This document shows positions 21,995 through 33,254 of a stretch of DNA of 64,000 nucleotides, piece by piece. Below the pieces are notes generated by a model. That model searched no databases and was not told the origin of the DNA. It saw only the letters and a list, made by a program, of their open reading frames with translations. This DNA is from Puccinia triticina (lineage: Eukaryota; Basidiomycota; Pucciniomycetes; Pucciniales; Pucciniaceae). The translations under genes were made by a program, and so were the position numbers. How positions within the stretch are numbered: position 1 is the stretch's first letter; every line of letters begins with the position of its first letter. Location of the stretch: NCBI RefSeq assembly GCF_026914185.1, contig NC_070565.1:4960001-5024000 (forward strand), read 5' to 3'.

Positions 21995-22985
21995 TGTCAG
22001 CCTTAGAGATACATTAAGTATCCAAAAGACTGCAATAACTCAGTAAATAATAATAATTATTGAATTATTATTGCAGAATCAGATTCCTCATCATAAATTA
22101 AGGGGGGTCACCCACTCAAAGTACCCCCTTATTCCTATTCCTTCATGTACTAATTGTATAAATAAGAATTGGCCACAGAAGCGCCCAAAAAATAGTATTA
22201 CATACAAAAAATTAGTAAAACAATTAAAGTACATAAAAATAAACTGTTGTACAATAATGAGTAATATTACTCGTGTAAAAATACCCCGTGAAAGTATTAT
22301 GTAGACTTCTACAGAAGCTCTTTCACATGACAATTGGTTATAAATATGTCATGTGACAGAGTCAGGGAAATTAGTCTATTTTAATACAATTAAAATACCC
22401 ACAGCCAAGCCCTTTTCACGGCTACAACCCAGGATACTCCCATAGGGAGAAAAGGACTCAGTGTTTACGCCCACTGAAGTCCCCTCTATAAATAGAGGCC
22501 TATTTGGCCCTCAGGAAAAGATCCCCCAGACCATTCACCGCCTACAAACTGTAAGTTACTGTGAATATTCTCCTCTGCTACTATTGTAGCCCCTTTTCCC
22601 TTTAAACCATCCCCAGCACGTAAAATCCACTGGATTAAACCTTTAAATATCAAAACTCCCTTATTAGCATATTTACAAGCTTTATCCTTAAAAGTAGTTG
22701 CCGTAAGACCCCCGCCTCTGACAAGCAGCCAATCAGCTTAAGCGCTTACCACCTACTTTTTACGCCAAATTTATTCACTGTAATTAATAATTATATATTA
22801 TTAATTACATAATAAATCTTCCTCTTTTTAAAAGAGTGTTTAAACCCTTGTAGTGGCATAATTACCACAAAACAAGCTTAGTAATTCACATTACTAGTGT
22901 TTACATCAGCACAGTTATAGTGCTAGGGCTAAGAACCCTTAATTTTGACGGGTTTTTGCCCTAAGCTTCATAAACAGAGCTGTCA
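21995..22985 (+). repeat. gypsy 5' LTR
   Basis: 991 bp, TGTCAG..GCTGTCA. Contains a TATA-like box at 22487-22494 and a consensus splice donor at 22551. A short reading frame repeated in both LTRs (22071-22304) is incidental. Confidence 0.95.
22487..22494 (+). promoter_or_regulatory. Probable LTR TATA box
   Basis: TATAAATA inside the 5' LTR, preceded by a GC-containing stretch. Transcription would be expected to start about 30 bases downstream, near 22520, shortly before the splice donor. Confidence 0.6.
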
Positions 22986-23281
22986 TTTGGGGGCCTCATC
23001 GTGTTTTTTTTTTTTTTTTACCCAGAGTACCTGTCAAGGATAAAACTGACTTTTTGCTGAGTTTTTTCCTTATTTTTAGCAATTATCCCCATAATTTTGC
23101 CGTCAGAACTCCAGTTATTACATAAAAACCAATTAAATCCACTAAACAAGTACGAATTTTTCCCTTGTTTTTGACTTATTGCGTATTAGAGATAAAACCA
23201 GTAAAATACACATAAAAAGTACATAAACTAAACCACCAAAAACATATTTCTGCCCGTTTTATCCCTATATTTCGACTTTAG
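22551..23281 (+). other. Candidate leader intron from LTR donor to upstream-ORF acceptor
   Basis: The donor GTAAGT at 22551-22556 lies in the LTR. A pyrimidine-rich acceptor TATTTCGACTTTAG ends at 23281, immediately before the CpG-rich open frame. If used, the 731-base intron would remove the U5/primer-site region, giving a spliced messenger distinct from genomic RNA, as in retroviruses. This is predicted from sequence only. Confidence 0.5.
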
Positions 23282-24201
23282 TGTCTGCTCCCGTGCCAGC
23301 CGCTAAACTCGTTGATAACTACCCGGATACTAACAAATCCGCCGATCCGAAAACCGCGGCCGAGAAGAAACAGTCTAAACGCACCAAGTCTCTCCTGCCC
23401 GGCTTCTTCCTCAGCCCATACCAGGACAAGAAGAGACCGCACCCGGCGACGTTACCCGCTCGAATCATCGAGAAGCAATTCGACCCAAAAGCCGCGGCGC
23501 TCAAACTACTCGAAGGTAAATCTTTTTACTCACCTAACCGAGATACAAAACAACAAACCTCAAAAGTACTAACTCTTCCGAAATGGTTGATACCAGATCA
23601 GGAAAAGACCACTCAAAAAACCCTCCACCCACCAAACGAAGCCGAGGAAGGCGAGGCCGAGGAGGACGAACTCGAGGTAGTAACCGAGGCACCCCCTCGA
23701 GGTTAGTAGATACACCCTCCAAATACACGCAAGCCGACGAGTCCATACTAACATCGCTCGGCCCCAGTCCTGAACAAAGCGCAGGAGGACGCGATAGCGA
23801 TCTTCAAAGCGACAAAGGCCGCTTATCTGAACGCGAAGAATTACGACGAGATGGACATTCTCAAATCATACCTCAAACAGGTGATCTCATCGTTCAAGGT
23901 CGTCCAGAAGTTCCTTCCGTGGAAGGAGATACTAGCGAAACACTCGGACGGGTGGAACCCGTACACGGAGCGCAAGCACATCAAGGTGCTTGAGAACGGC
24001 AAGAAACCGGCAAAGGAAAGCAACAAGCGCGATCCAAAGAAGCCGTACAAGATCCCAAAGATCGACCGATCCAAACCGGAAGCATTGGGATCAAAACCAA
24101 AACCGTACAACAGAAAGCAGAAGAAAGGCGAGAACAAGTGGAAGGAAACGTTCCGCATGGCTCGCGTTCTGATGGAAGTGAAAGACGCCATCGAGGAGTA
24201 G
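23282..24201 (+). CDS. Additional ORF upstream of gag-pol, spliced, function unknown
   Basis: One reading frame runs 23282-23701 and 23768-24201. It is joined by a 66-bp intron with donor GTTAGT, branch site TACTAAC (23746-23752) and acceptor CCCCAG, giving about 284 aa. It is Lys/Pro-rich and basic, with [20 protein letters not shown], an acidic Glu-rich patch before the intron, then [20 protein letters not shown] and [16 protein letters not shown]. There is no ATG in any frame from 23282 to 23582. The start may therefore be completed by the leader splice (exon base plus TG at 23282), or translation may start elsewhere. The region is visibly richer in CpG than the pol region. The gag-pol 5' end overlaps it in another frame. 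I do not recognise a family; a captured host gene is possible. Confidence 0.55.
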
Positions 24202-27200
24202 ACCGGAACGCCAAACCTATTGCATTGTCCTCTACCTTGCTTCATAATACCGAGCCTGTCGCATCTTCTAACCATGTCCTATTGCCTGAACCTGTCGTAC
24301 TATCTGACCAAGTCCTGCCATACAAGCCTGCATTACCGTCCGCTAAAGATCCTGTTATCCCATCTGCTAAAGAACGTGTCATCCCATATGCTAAAGAGCC
24401 TGTTATTTCATCGACCAAAGATCCTGTTATCAAGTCCTATCCACAAGAGAATCATAATACTATTGTTAGTAGTCAACCAAGTGTCAAAGACCGAGAAATC
24501 AACATTATTCCTAAACAAAAAACTAAAACAGTGCGACAAGAAGTTCAACGCCTAAACAAGCAGGAACATAGTGAGAAACAAGCTAAAGAGATGAAAGAAA
24601 GTAACAAACAAAAACTCGAGGAGCTTATTGACCCAAACAAGCCCCTAGCACGAGTGGAGGATTTTTTTAATCAAATCTTGATTAAAAATATTGAACACAT
24701 TGATAGTAAAATCAATGCTATTCACCTTAACGTACATGACAGCGCTTTTAAACTGAAAAACTTAGCGGAAAATGCAGTAGAAAGCGCTAGGGATATAAAA
24801 ATTATTGTACCTGAGGTCAAGAAAACTACAGGAATAATACAACAAATTAGCAATATTAAATTGGGACTGGTAGATTATAATAATAAACTACAAAAAGTTA
24901 CAACAGAAATTCAGACAAATGCTAAAGAAACTACAGTAATTGCCAAATTAAATGCAATATATACTGATATTAACAGATTGGATATTACCAGTAAATTGGA
25001 CCAATTAAAAATAGATAGTGAGCATGAGTCAGAAAACCGTGAAACTCAAGATGAAAACATAATTGAGATAATGGACAAAGTTGATAAACTAGAACAACTT
25101 ATTATACACAATAGTGACAGTATGGCAGATGAAATCATCAAAATTAACAATAAGTTTGATGAAATGCAGAGTAAACTTATGGCCAGCATGGATAACATAG
25201 CACTAAAAATTGGCAACAATATACAAATGCAACCCCAAGTTCAGACACCATACAAACAAGGAATAAAAGATGTACCACCACATCAATCCAGCAATCCTTT
25301 CAGAAGAATGGCAGAGGAGGAAACACCCTTGAGAAAGGAGTACACAGTACCACCTACACCATTTTTCAAAGAACAATCATATAATCCAAGTATCCAAACT
25401 ATGAGGGATAACTCTAAAGATGTACCCAGAATTAAAGATTGGCCATCATTCAGAGGTGAAGGAGAATATGATCACTTGGACTTCATTAAAACAATTGATT
25501 TGTACCAAGAAGACTTTGAGCTCAGTGATTCCTCAATTACTGGAAGACTCAACAGCCTCTTCAAAGGCTGCGCCAAGCGCTGGTTCACAGACTTACGCTC
25601 AACCCATGGCAAACAATCTTGGGAATGGTGGAAAGAACAAATCAACAGCAAATGGGGAAGCCCAGCATGGCGCTTCAAAATTGAAAATAAATTTGATGAG
25701 AGCACCTTTGATATTGAAAAGGACAATCCACTTAAATGGGTCATCTCTCAGAAAGACAGATTGAAAGCCATTTGGCCCAATTTAACAGACAATGAAGTCC
25801 ACCTGAGAATCCTCAAAAAATGTGGAGGAGATCTAGAGCACGCCATTAAAAGTAGACTACCCTACAATGCAAGTACAGAAGATATTGTTAACACATTAGA
25901 AGATATAACTACACGTACACGCATTGGCAGAAGGTACAAGCCTAAATATCAAGGAGATAAAACTGAGAAAACAGAAGAGAAGAAACCTTCTACTTCAAAA
26001 GACCAGAGTTATCAAAAGGATAAAAAGTGCTACAACTGTGGTAAAATGGGCCACACCTCACCCAACTGCCCCCAATCAAAGAAAAACATTAACAATGTTG
26101 AAATAGAGGCAGAAGAAGCAGCTGAAGAGAAGACTCAATCAGACACAGAAGAAACACATGATGATGGGTCATCAGTCTCATCAGGGTCTTGCAATATGAT
26201 CAATATAGACATAGAAATGGCTGAAGCTGAAACAGAGTACAATTTACCACAAGCATGGCATCCTGGACAACCTATAGGAAATATACAGGAAGCTAGACTG
26301 ATGAAAACTAAACCTACAAGAGGAAAAGGCTACACAGCTGGAAAAACCAACATCACACATATACTGTTTAATGGTAGAGAAGCTGAAATGTTACTTGACA
26401 GTGGCGCATATTGCTCAGTAGTACCTGAGACATACTTGAGAAAATTATGCCCAGACTACAAAGATATTCTTCTACCACTAGGAAAAGTAAGAATAAACAG
26501 TGCCAGTAGTACCATGAAACCAATAGGAGTATTTGAATGCCCCATAATAATTCCCCACCCAACAGGATCAGTCAGAATGACAGTGGAATTCATTGTAATA
26601 GAGGATGCAGTAAGTAAACACTTCATCCTAGGAAATGACTACTTAAACATATATGGCTTTGACATAACCAATAGCAGGGAAAGATACTTCACTATTGGGA
26701 ATGACAATAAAAAGAAGAAATTCCTATTTAAATCCAAAGAGCCTTTACCCGTAGAACAAGTAGAAATACATGATGAGGAAAAGGAGAGATTTGGAAGAGA
26801 ACAACTAGCAGAAGCTAATTTCAATGATAAGCTGAGTGTAGATCAACTATTACAGTTACGCAACATGCTGTATAGGAACAAGACTGCATTTGCATCAGAT
26901 AAAGAACCACTGGGGGCAGTCATAGGCCACGAAGTGGACATAACATTAAACATTGAGCGCCCCTACCCACCTTTACTAAGGAGACCAGCTTATCCAGCAA
27001 GTCCCAGAGCAAGAGAAGAGCTTGCCAAACACCTGGATGAACTAGTAAGGCTCAATGTCCTCAGGAAGGTAGGGCATAATGAAGAAGTGGAAATAACCAC
27101 ACCAGTAATTATAACCTACCATAATGGTAAATCACGCATGGTAGGAGATTTCCGTGCACTGAACACCTACACAGTCCCAGACAGATATCCTATACCAAGG

Positions 27201-29894
27201 ATACAAGAGACACTGACAAATTTAGCTAAAGCAAAATACATTACAAGTATGGATGCTTTAAAAGGATTTCATCAGAATGTAGTAACAGAACGTGCAAGAA
27301 AATATCTGAGAATTATAACACACAAAGGTGTTTATGAATACCTCAGAATGCCTTTTGGAATCAAAAATGCCCCATCACATTTCCAAAGAATGATGAATAT
27401 CATCTTCTGTGAAGAACTTGGACTAGGATGGCTAATTATATACATAGATGACATAATTATATGCTCTGAAACATGGGGAGACCATATGAGTAGAATAGAA
27501 CTAGTTCTAACAAAAATAATTAATGTCAACATGAAAATTTCATTAAAGAAATGTGCATTTGGATTTGCAGAAATTAAAGCACTAGGACATGTAGTTTCAG
27601 GATTAGCATTATGCATAGATCAGAATAAAGTAGCAGCAGTGTTACAGAAACCAGCACCAACAAACAAGAAAGAAATGCAAAGCTTTCTTGGATTTGCCAG
27701 CTACTACAGACAACACCTGGAAGGCTACGCAGCTATGGCCAAAAGCTTGTATGAGATAGCTTCTAATGATACTGCCTTTGAAATGACCACAGAAAGACAC
27801 ATGGCATTTAATAAAATAAGAGAAAATCTGACTAGAGCACCTCTATTATTAATGCCAGATTTCAAGAAACCTTTTGTGTTATATGTGGATGCCTCAATGG
27901 AAGGACTGGGAGCAGCCCTCCACCAACTACAAATTATTAATGATAAACCAGTAGAGGGTCCCATTTGTTTTATATCCAGACAACTCAAGAAGACTGGGGC
28001 ACGCTATGGAGCAAGTCAACTGGAATGCCTATGCCTAGTTTGGGCACTAGAGAAACTCCACTACTATCTAGATGGAAGTGTGTTTGATGTCATTACAGAC
28101 TGTATTGCACTAAAATCACTCATCAATATGAAAACCTCTAACAGACATATGCTTAGATGGCAGATATCCATTCAAGTATACAGAGGTAACATGACAATAA
28201 TTCATAAAGAAGGGAGATTGCATAAAAATGCAGATGGACTTTCTAGATGGTCCCTACCAAACACACCAGACAATCCAGCCTGGGCGCCTGAAGACCCAGA
28301 TGAACTGCCAATTATGGGAATTAGCATCACTGAACTAGAAGATGAATTCTTTGAAGAAATCAGAAATAGTTACAAACAAGACAAGAACTGTACATTACTA
28401 GTACAAATATTGTCCAAAACAGATTCAAAGGATGATGACCTGATTGCAGCACTAGACACACCATGGAAAAAATCATACCAAGAGGGAAGATTCCACCTGT
28501 TTGACGGAATCATCTATCACAGATCCAAACATACATGTGTACTAACTGTAATGGACAGAGTATTGATCAATACACTATTACATGAATGCCATGACAGTAC
28601 ATCATCTGGCCACCTATCTTCAGACAGAACAGAGGACAGAGTTAGGAACCTAGCATGGTGGCCAACATGGCAACAAGATGTAGAAACATACTGTACTACA
28701 TGTGAAAGATGCCAGAGAGCAAATAAAGCAACAGGCAAAAGGTTTGGGCACATGATAAAAATAGAAGAACCCACTAGACCATGGGAAACAGTTAACATGG
28801 ACTGGGTCACAGGATTACCACCTGGAGGAAAGAAAAACTATAATGCATGTCTAGTTATTGTAGACAGATTTAGTAAAACACCTATATTCTTACCATGCCA
28901 CAGAGATGATACAGCTATGGACACAGCCATAATGATTTGGCAACAAGTGATTTCATGGACAGGTTTATTCAAAAACATCATCAGTGACAGGGATCCCAAA
29001 TTTACATCAGATCTATGGAGAGGACTGTACCGCCTATTTGGCACTAAACTCTCTTTCTCAACAGCATACCATCCACAAACAGATGGGCTGGCAGAAAGAA
29101 TGATCCAAAATTTGGAAGACATGCTAAGGAGATTCTGTGCCTATGGATTAGAGTTCAAAGACTCTGATGGGTTTACTCATGACTGGGTCACACTATTACC
29201 AGCCCTAGAACTAGCCTACAGGACATCAACCCATGCATCAACAGGGAAAACACCAGCTATTCTAGAAAAAGGGTGGAACCCCAGACTACCACAGGATAGT
29301 CTGAAAAAGGACTTGGTAGAGGTACACCCCACAGCAGCAAGCTTTAAGAATATGCTGGACAAAGCCAGAAAACACGCCCAACAAAGCATGGATAATGCAT
29401 TTGAATACAGCAAGGAAAAATGGGACAAAAAGCACAAAGTACCCAGCTTCAAAATAGGAGATTTAGTATTGATATCAACTACAAACTTTACTAATATCAA
29501 AGGACCTAAGAAGCTCAGGAACGCATTTGTAGGACCATTTGTAGTTAAAGCATTACATGGACCAAATGCAGTAGAAGTGGAACTATATGGAGAATTAGAA
29601 AAGAAGCACCCTACATTTCCAGTAAGCTTACTCAAGCACTATAATGAATCAGATGCTGAATTATTCCCTTTACGCAAGGAAATACCTGAAGCAGAAGTAC
29701 CTCCACTTGAAGAGTCAGAGGAGAAGAAAATTCATAAGATCTTGAAAGACAAAAAGATAAGAGGAGAGAAAGATAAATTATATCTTGTAAGATACAGGAA
29801 CCCAATTCATGAAGATGAATGGCTACCAGAAAAGGATATTAAAGATGCGGAGAAATATCTGAGAAGATTCAAGAACTCTAAACACAAAGATTAA
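23583..29894 (+). CDS. gypsy Gag-Pol polyprotein with chromodomain
   Basis: The main frame is open at 24138-29894. The first ATG in that frame is near 24591. An upstream ATG at 23583 (MVDTRSGKD) can be joined in frame by splicing, either 23702 to 24179 or 23677 to 24202. Order: coiled-coil Gag ([18 protein letters not shown] region), capsid-like [19 protein letters not shown] knuckle [14 protein letters not shown], protease [13 protein letters not shown] with YIDDIII, RNase H ([11 protein letters not shown]), integrase with HHCC zinc site (HECHD..CTTCERC), [16 protein letters not shown] and [11 protein letters not shown]. The C-terminus is chromodomain-like ([26 protein letters not shown]). 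All visible catalytic residues are present. No stop or frameshift was seen. Confidence 0.92.
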
Positions 29895-29932
29895 ATTATT
29901 TCAGAATTTAACCTTTCTTTAGAGGGGGCGAG

Positions 29933-30923
29933 TGTCAGCCTTAGAGATACATTAAGTATCCAAAAGACTGCAATAACTCAGTAAATAATAATAATTATTG
30001 AATTATTATTGCAGAATCAGATTCCTCATCATAAATTAAGGGGGGTCACCCACTCAAAGTACCCCCTTATTCCTATTCCTTCATGTACTAATTGTATAAA
30101 TAAGAATTGGCCACAGAAGCGCCCAAAAAATAGTATTGCATACAAAAAATTAGTAAAACAATTAAAGTACATAAAAATAAACTGTTGTACAATAATGAGT
30201 AATATTACTCGTGTAAAAATACCCCGTGAAAGTATTATGTAGACTTCTACAGAAGCTCTTTCACATGACAATTGGTTATAAATATGTCATGTGACAGAGT
30301 CAGGGAAATTAGTCTATTTTAATACAATTAAAATACCCACAGCCAAGCCCTTTTCACGGCTACAACCCAGGATACTCCCATAGGGAGAAAAGGACTCAGT
30401 GTTTACGCCCACTGAAGTCCCCTCTATAAATAGAGGCCTATTTGGCCCTCAGGAAAAGATCCCCCAGACCATTCACCGCCTACAAACTGTAAGTTACTGT
30501 GAATATTCTCCTCTGCTACTATTGTAGCCCCTTTTCCCTTTAAACCATCCCCAGCACGTAAAATCCACTGGATTAAACCTTTAAATATCAAAACTCCCTT
30601 ATTAGCATATTTACAAGCTTTATCCTTAAAAGTAGTTGCCGTAAGACCCCCGCCTCTGACAAGCAGCCAATCAGCTTAAGCGCTTACCACCTACTTTTTA
30701 CGCCAAATTTATTCACTGTAATTAATAATTATATATTATTAATTACATAATAAATCTTCCTCTTTTTAAAAGAGTGTTTAAACCCTTGTAGTGGCATAAT
30801 TACCACAAAACAAGCTTAGTAATTCACATTACTAGTGTTTACATCAGCACAGTTATAGTGCTAGGGCTAAGAACCCTTAATTTTGACGGGTTTTTGCCCT
30901 AAGCTTCATAAACAGAGCTGTCA
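29933..30923 (+). repeat. gypsy 3' LTR
   Basis: 991 bp, same length as the 5' LTR; followed by the second ATAGC. Confidence 0.95.
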
Positions 30924-30928
30924 ATAGC

Positions 30929-31620
30929 TCATCGTGGACCATGATTTGGATGAAATAAAGTAAACTGTTGTTTTCTTGTGCCAATAGTTTTGCGTAATTT
31001 TCTTGGTTGTCAAAGAATTGCGAGTGACCGAGTGTAAGTAAGATGACTCGAGTGAGTCCGCGCTTCCATTTGTTAGAGTTACTGCCATTGGCGGCCAATT
31101 GTTCGACGTCTTGCTTGTATACGCTAGGTTGTTGTATAAACTTGTTCTTGGGGGACGTGTTGATTGTGGAAGCCTGCGACATCGGATGAATGATTGAGTC
31201 TGGAGTCGATATAACCTCGGATTCGGTAGGTGATGTTTCCCACGGAGAATTCAGTGGGGATGTCTCTTGGGGGATGTTAACTTTTGGTCAATATTCAGGT
31301 GTAGGAATAACGGTTGAAATCGATAGTCCAAAGGGGTTCCGGACTATTTGATGGTCGGATAAGACTGGAGCCGATGTTGAGGTGCCTTTGTCAATGTGTC
31401 GTGTAACAACTTTGGAGAAAACGTATGCTATTGCCAAAATAAAGAGGGAAGGGGGACAATAATGCTCTAACGGGTTTGTCTTTTCTTTGATTGGAGATGG
31501 GGGTAGCAGGGGTAGCTTTAGAAGATTCTTGTAGGCCTTTGTTTGTTTGGGGCGTTTGGCGCGCGTCGGCGGTGGAAGTGGACCGGCAAGAGTTGGCTTA
31601 TCTTGTCTAGTTTCCACCAT
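30929..31620 (-). pseudogene. copia gag, N-terminal segment
   Basis: Starts with ATG at 31620 (MVETRQDKPT), has a Lys/Pro-rich N-terminus, TGA at 31290-31288, then continues in frame through SPWETSPTESEVISTPDS and KWKRGLTRVILLTLGHSQFF to VHDEL. The gypsy insertion lies there. Removing gypsy plus one ATAGC joins VHDEL directly to SSLVDCC in frame. The TGA fits a CGA codon altered at CpG. Confidence 0.85.
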
Positions 31621-31661
31621 GCGATGGCCGAAATCGGTTTAAACTTTGGGTCGAGGTGCTA

Positions 31662-31691
31662 GTCAGTTGGTAGAGTCGTTGAATCTTAATC
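31662..31691 (-). promoter_or_regulatory. copia primer binding site complementary to a half tRNA-Lys
   Basis: On the plus strand this 30-base segment next to the LTR contains GTCAGTTGGTAGAG and TCTTAATC, like the D arm and anticodon loop (CTT) of a lysine tRNA 5' half. The minus-strand element RNA is therefore complementary to that half tRNA, as expected for half-tRNA-primed copia elements. Confidence 0.65.
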
Positions 31692-31800
31692 TGTTGAAGT
31701 GAAAAGAGGAAAAACCCTTGAGACTTCATTGCTCCTCCCTGCCCGCCTCTTGACTCCTCCACACTCCAAATGTGGAGTTTGCACACCCCACCTCACAACA
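31692..31800. repeat. copia 5' LTR (minus-strand orientation)
   Basis: TGTTGAAG...CACAACA, 109 bp, same length as 16161-16269 with two substitutions. Confidence 0.92.
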
Positions 31801-31994
31801 CCATGTAGTTCAAGTTCAACTACGAACCAGAATTGGTCACCATCCCAAGTCCCACTGGCTCAATCAATTTGGCCACCATTTTTGCTGGTCAAACTCAACA
31901 TTCTGGTTTCTAACACTGGGAAAACAATATCAATGTCATTCCCCCATCCAATACAAGCAGTACCTGGTGTGGTGTACCCATGATACCTTGACCC

Positions 31995-32110
31995 AATGCA
32001 GACATTGGGTCCCGGGATCTAATGCAGACATTGGGTCCCAGGACCTAATGCAGACAAGACATTGGGTCACAGGACCTAATGCAGACAAGAAATTGGGTCC
32101 TGAAACCCAA
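31995..32110. repeat. Minisatellite, TGCAGACATTGGGTCC units
   Basis: Four to five imperfect copies of AATGCAGACATTGGGTCCCA spaced by 26-32 bases. Confidence 0.75.
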
Positions 32111-32199
32111 TTTAGACTTAAGGGAGTATTTGATAGGCTCAAATAACCCTATCCTGAAGAAAAAAAAAAAAGAGAGAAAAAAAAATCACAATTTTGGCT

Positions 32200-32347
32200 G
32201 GGGCCTGCGGGCAGCCTGTGGACAGCCCAGGGGTGGCCCGCCAGCTAAATGGTTTTGGGGTGGGCGGCTGTTTGGTAAAAACTGGCCCGGCCCAACCCGA
32301 CCCGCCCAATAATTTAATGGCCCAAGCTCGCCCAATTGGCATCCCTA
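32200..32347. repeat. hAT-family right terminus fragment
   Basis: Ends CCCAATTGGCATCCCTAG, the inverted equivalent of the AGGGATGCCAATTGGG left ends; GGCCCG-rich subterminal sequence. The left end was not found. Confidence 0.55.
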
Positions 32348-32865
32348 GGTGTGGTTGTCAAACCGGTACACGTGGCAGAATGAAGGATTCAGCACGGAAC
32401 CAGAGGACCTGCACTCTAGATGTTTTAGGATTGTGATCTCAAGCTCTGCTTCCACCTCCACTGGTATATTCAAGGTTGGAATTCTGCCTCAGCCAATGAA
32501 TTTTCAGTGTGATTATACTCTTTGCCTATGTTTCCTTTTGGTTTTCTTCTTTGGTTATGTTTTCCCTCATTCTATATTACTCCGCTCATTGTTTCTCATA
32601 ATTCTTTCCTGCAGACTACCTGCGCTTTGGGATTTCTGTTCTCTGGTTGTTGTTTGGTTGCAGACTGTCGCGAGCTTGTTGTGTTTTTGTTCTGGCGGCT
32701 TTCCAAAGGTTGTTGTTGTCTTAGCGGCGGATGTGCATCAGACACAAGGGTCAGGTGAACGCCTCTCATCCTAGACTATATTTCAAGCTCTGCCTGAGCT
32801 TGGACAAGTACCCTCCTTCAATTTCCATCCTGATTCAAGGACTCAGGAGGATACCAGATCATTAT

Positions 32866-33254
32866 CAACAAAGGGTAGTTACGTTACGTTGCGTTATCCG
32901 CGCAATTTTGGTAACGTAACTATCCCCGTTATGCGGGGCCCCCCGTTACTTTACTAGTAACGGGGCCATTTTATGCCCCGTGCGTAACGTAACGGGCCTC
33001 AAAAATGAGGCCCGTTATCGCATTATCCCCCGGATAACGCGATAACGGACCGTTTAAGGCTTTTTAGCCGCATTTTTTGCCCGCTCTCAGGGACTCCGCG
33101 CACCCGGATAACGCAACGAGCATGAAAAAAACCGGCTTAATGTGGTACAATAATGTAATTGCACCGCCGTTACGCGTAACGCGTAGATAACGACAAAAAT
33201 TCTGTTACGTTACCGTTATCTACGCGTTACGCGTAGCGTAACTACCCTTTGTTG
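32866..33254. mobile_element. 389-bp MITE rich in GTTACG/CGTAAC, TSD TCATTAT
   Basis: The terminal inverted repeat CAACAAAGGGTAGTTACG is perfect at both ends, with TCATTAT at 32859-32865 and 33255-33261. The interior is made of GTTACGCGTAACG-type palindromes. The TSD length (7, or 8 with one mismatch) suggests a hAT-type MITE. A related element is at 49974-50393. Confidence 0.85.

Larger units (their letters stand above)
21995..30923 (+). mobile_element. Young Ty3/gypsy chromovirus, TSD ATAGC
   Basis: 991-bp LTRs (21995-22985 and 29933-30923) both begin TGTCAG and end GCTGTCA. I noticed one difference on reading (A/G, about position 22200 versus 30138). ATAGC flanks at 21990-21994 and 30924-30928. 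A polypurine tract AGAGGGGGCGAG precedes the 3' LTR. The internal region has a T-run leader, an additional CpG-rich ORF (23282-24201) and a long gag-pol frame open to 29894. Near-identical LTRs and intact coding imply recent insertion, possibly a still-active copy. Confidence 0.96.
16161..31800 (-). mobile_element. Ty1/copia retrotransposon, interrupted twice
   Basis: 109-bp LTRs at 16161-16269 and 31692-31800 differ at two positions. On the minus strand the order is 5' LTR, primer site, gag, pol, a G-rich polypurine tract (16270-16276) and 3' LTR. Gag is cut by a Ty3/gypsy element (21995-30923) and by another element (19940-21634). Removing each together with one TSD copy restores continuous coding frames across both junctions. 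No outer TSD is visible. The element is dead: it has in-frame stops and lost catalytic residues. Confidence 0.93.
31801..32865. other. Gene-free stretch with minisatellite and hAT end
   Basis: A minisatellite of CCTAATGCAGACATTGGGTCC-like units spans about 31995-32110. A hAT right terminus (CGCCCAATTGGCATCCCTAG) ends near 32347 after a GGCCCG-rich subterminal block from 32200. No gene. Confidence 0.6.

Noticed and set aside
22071..22304. 77-codon frame in each gypsy LTR
   Set aside because: Low-complexity LTR sequence with promoter features; no protein pattern.
32522..32774. Hydrophobic frames around 32.5 kb
   Set aside because: Thymine-rich sequence gives Phe/Leu runs in several frames; no conserved motif or splice structure.
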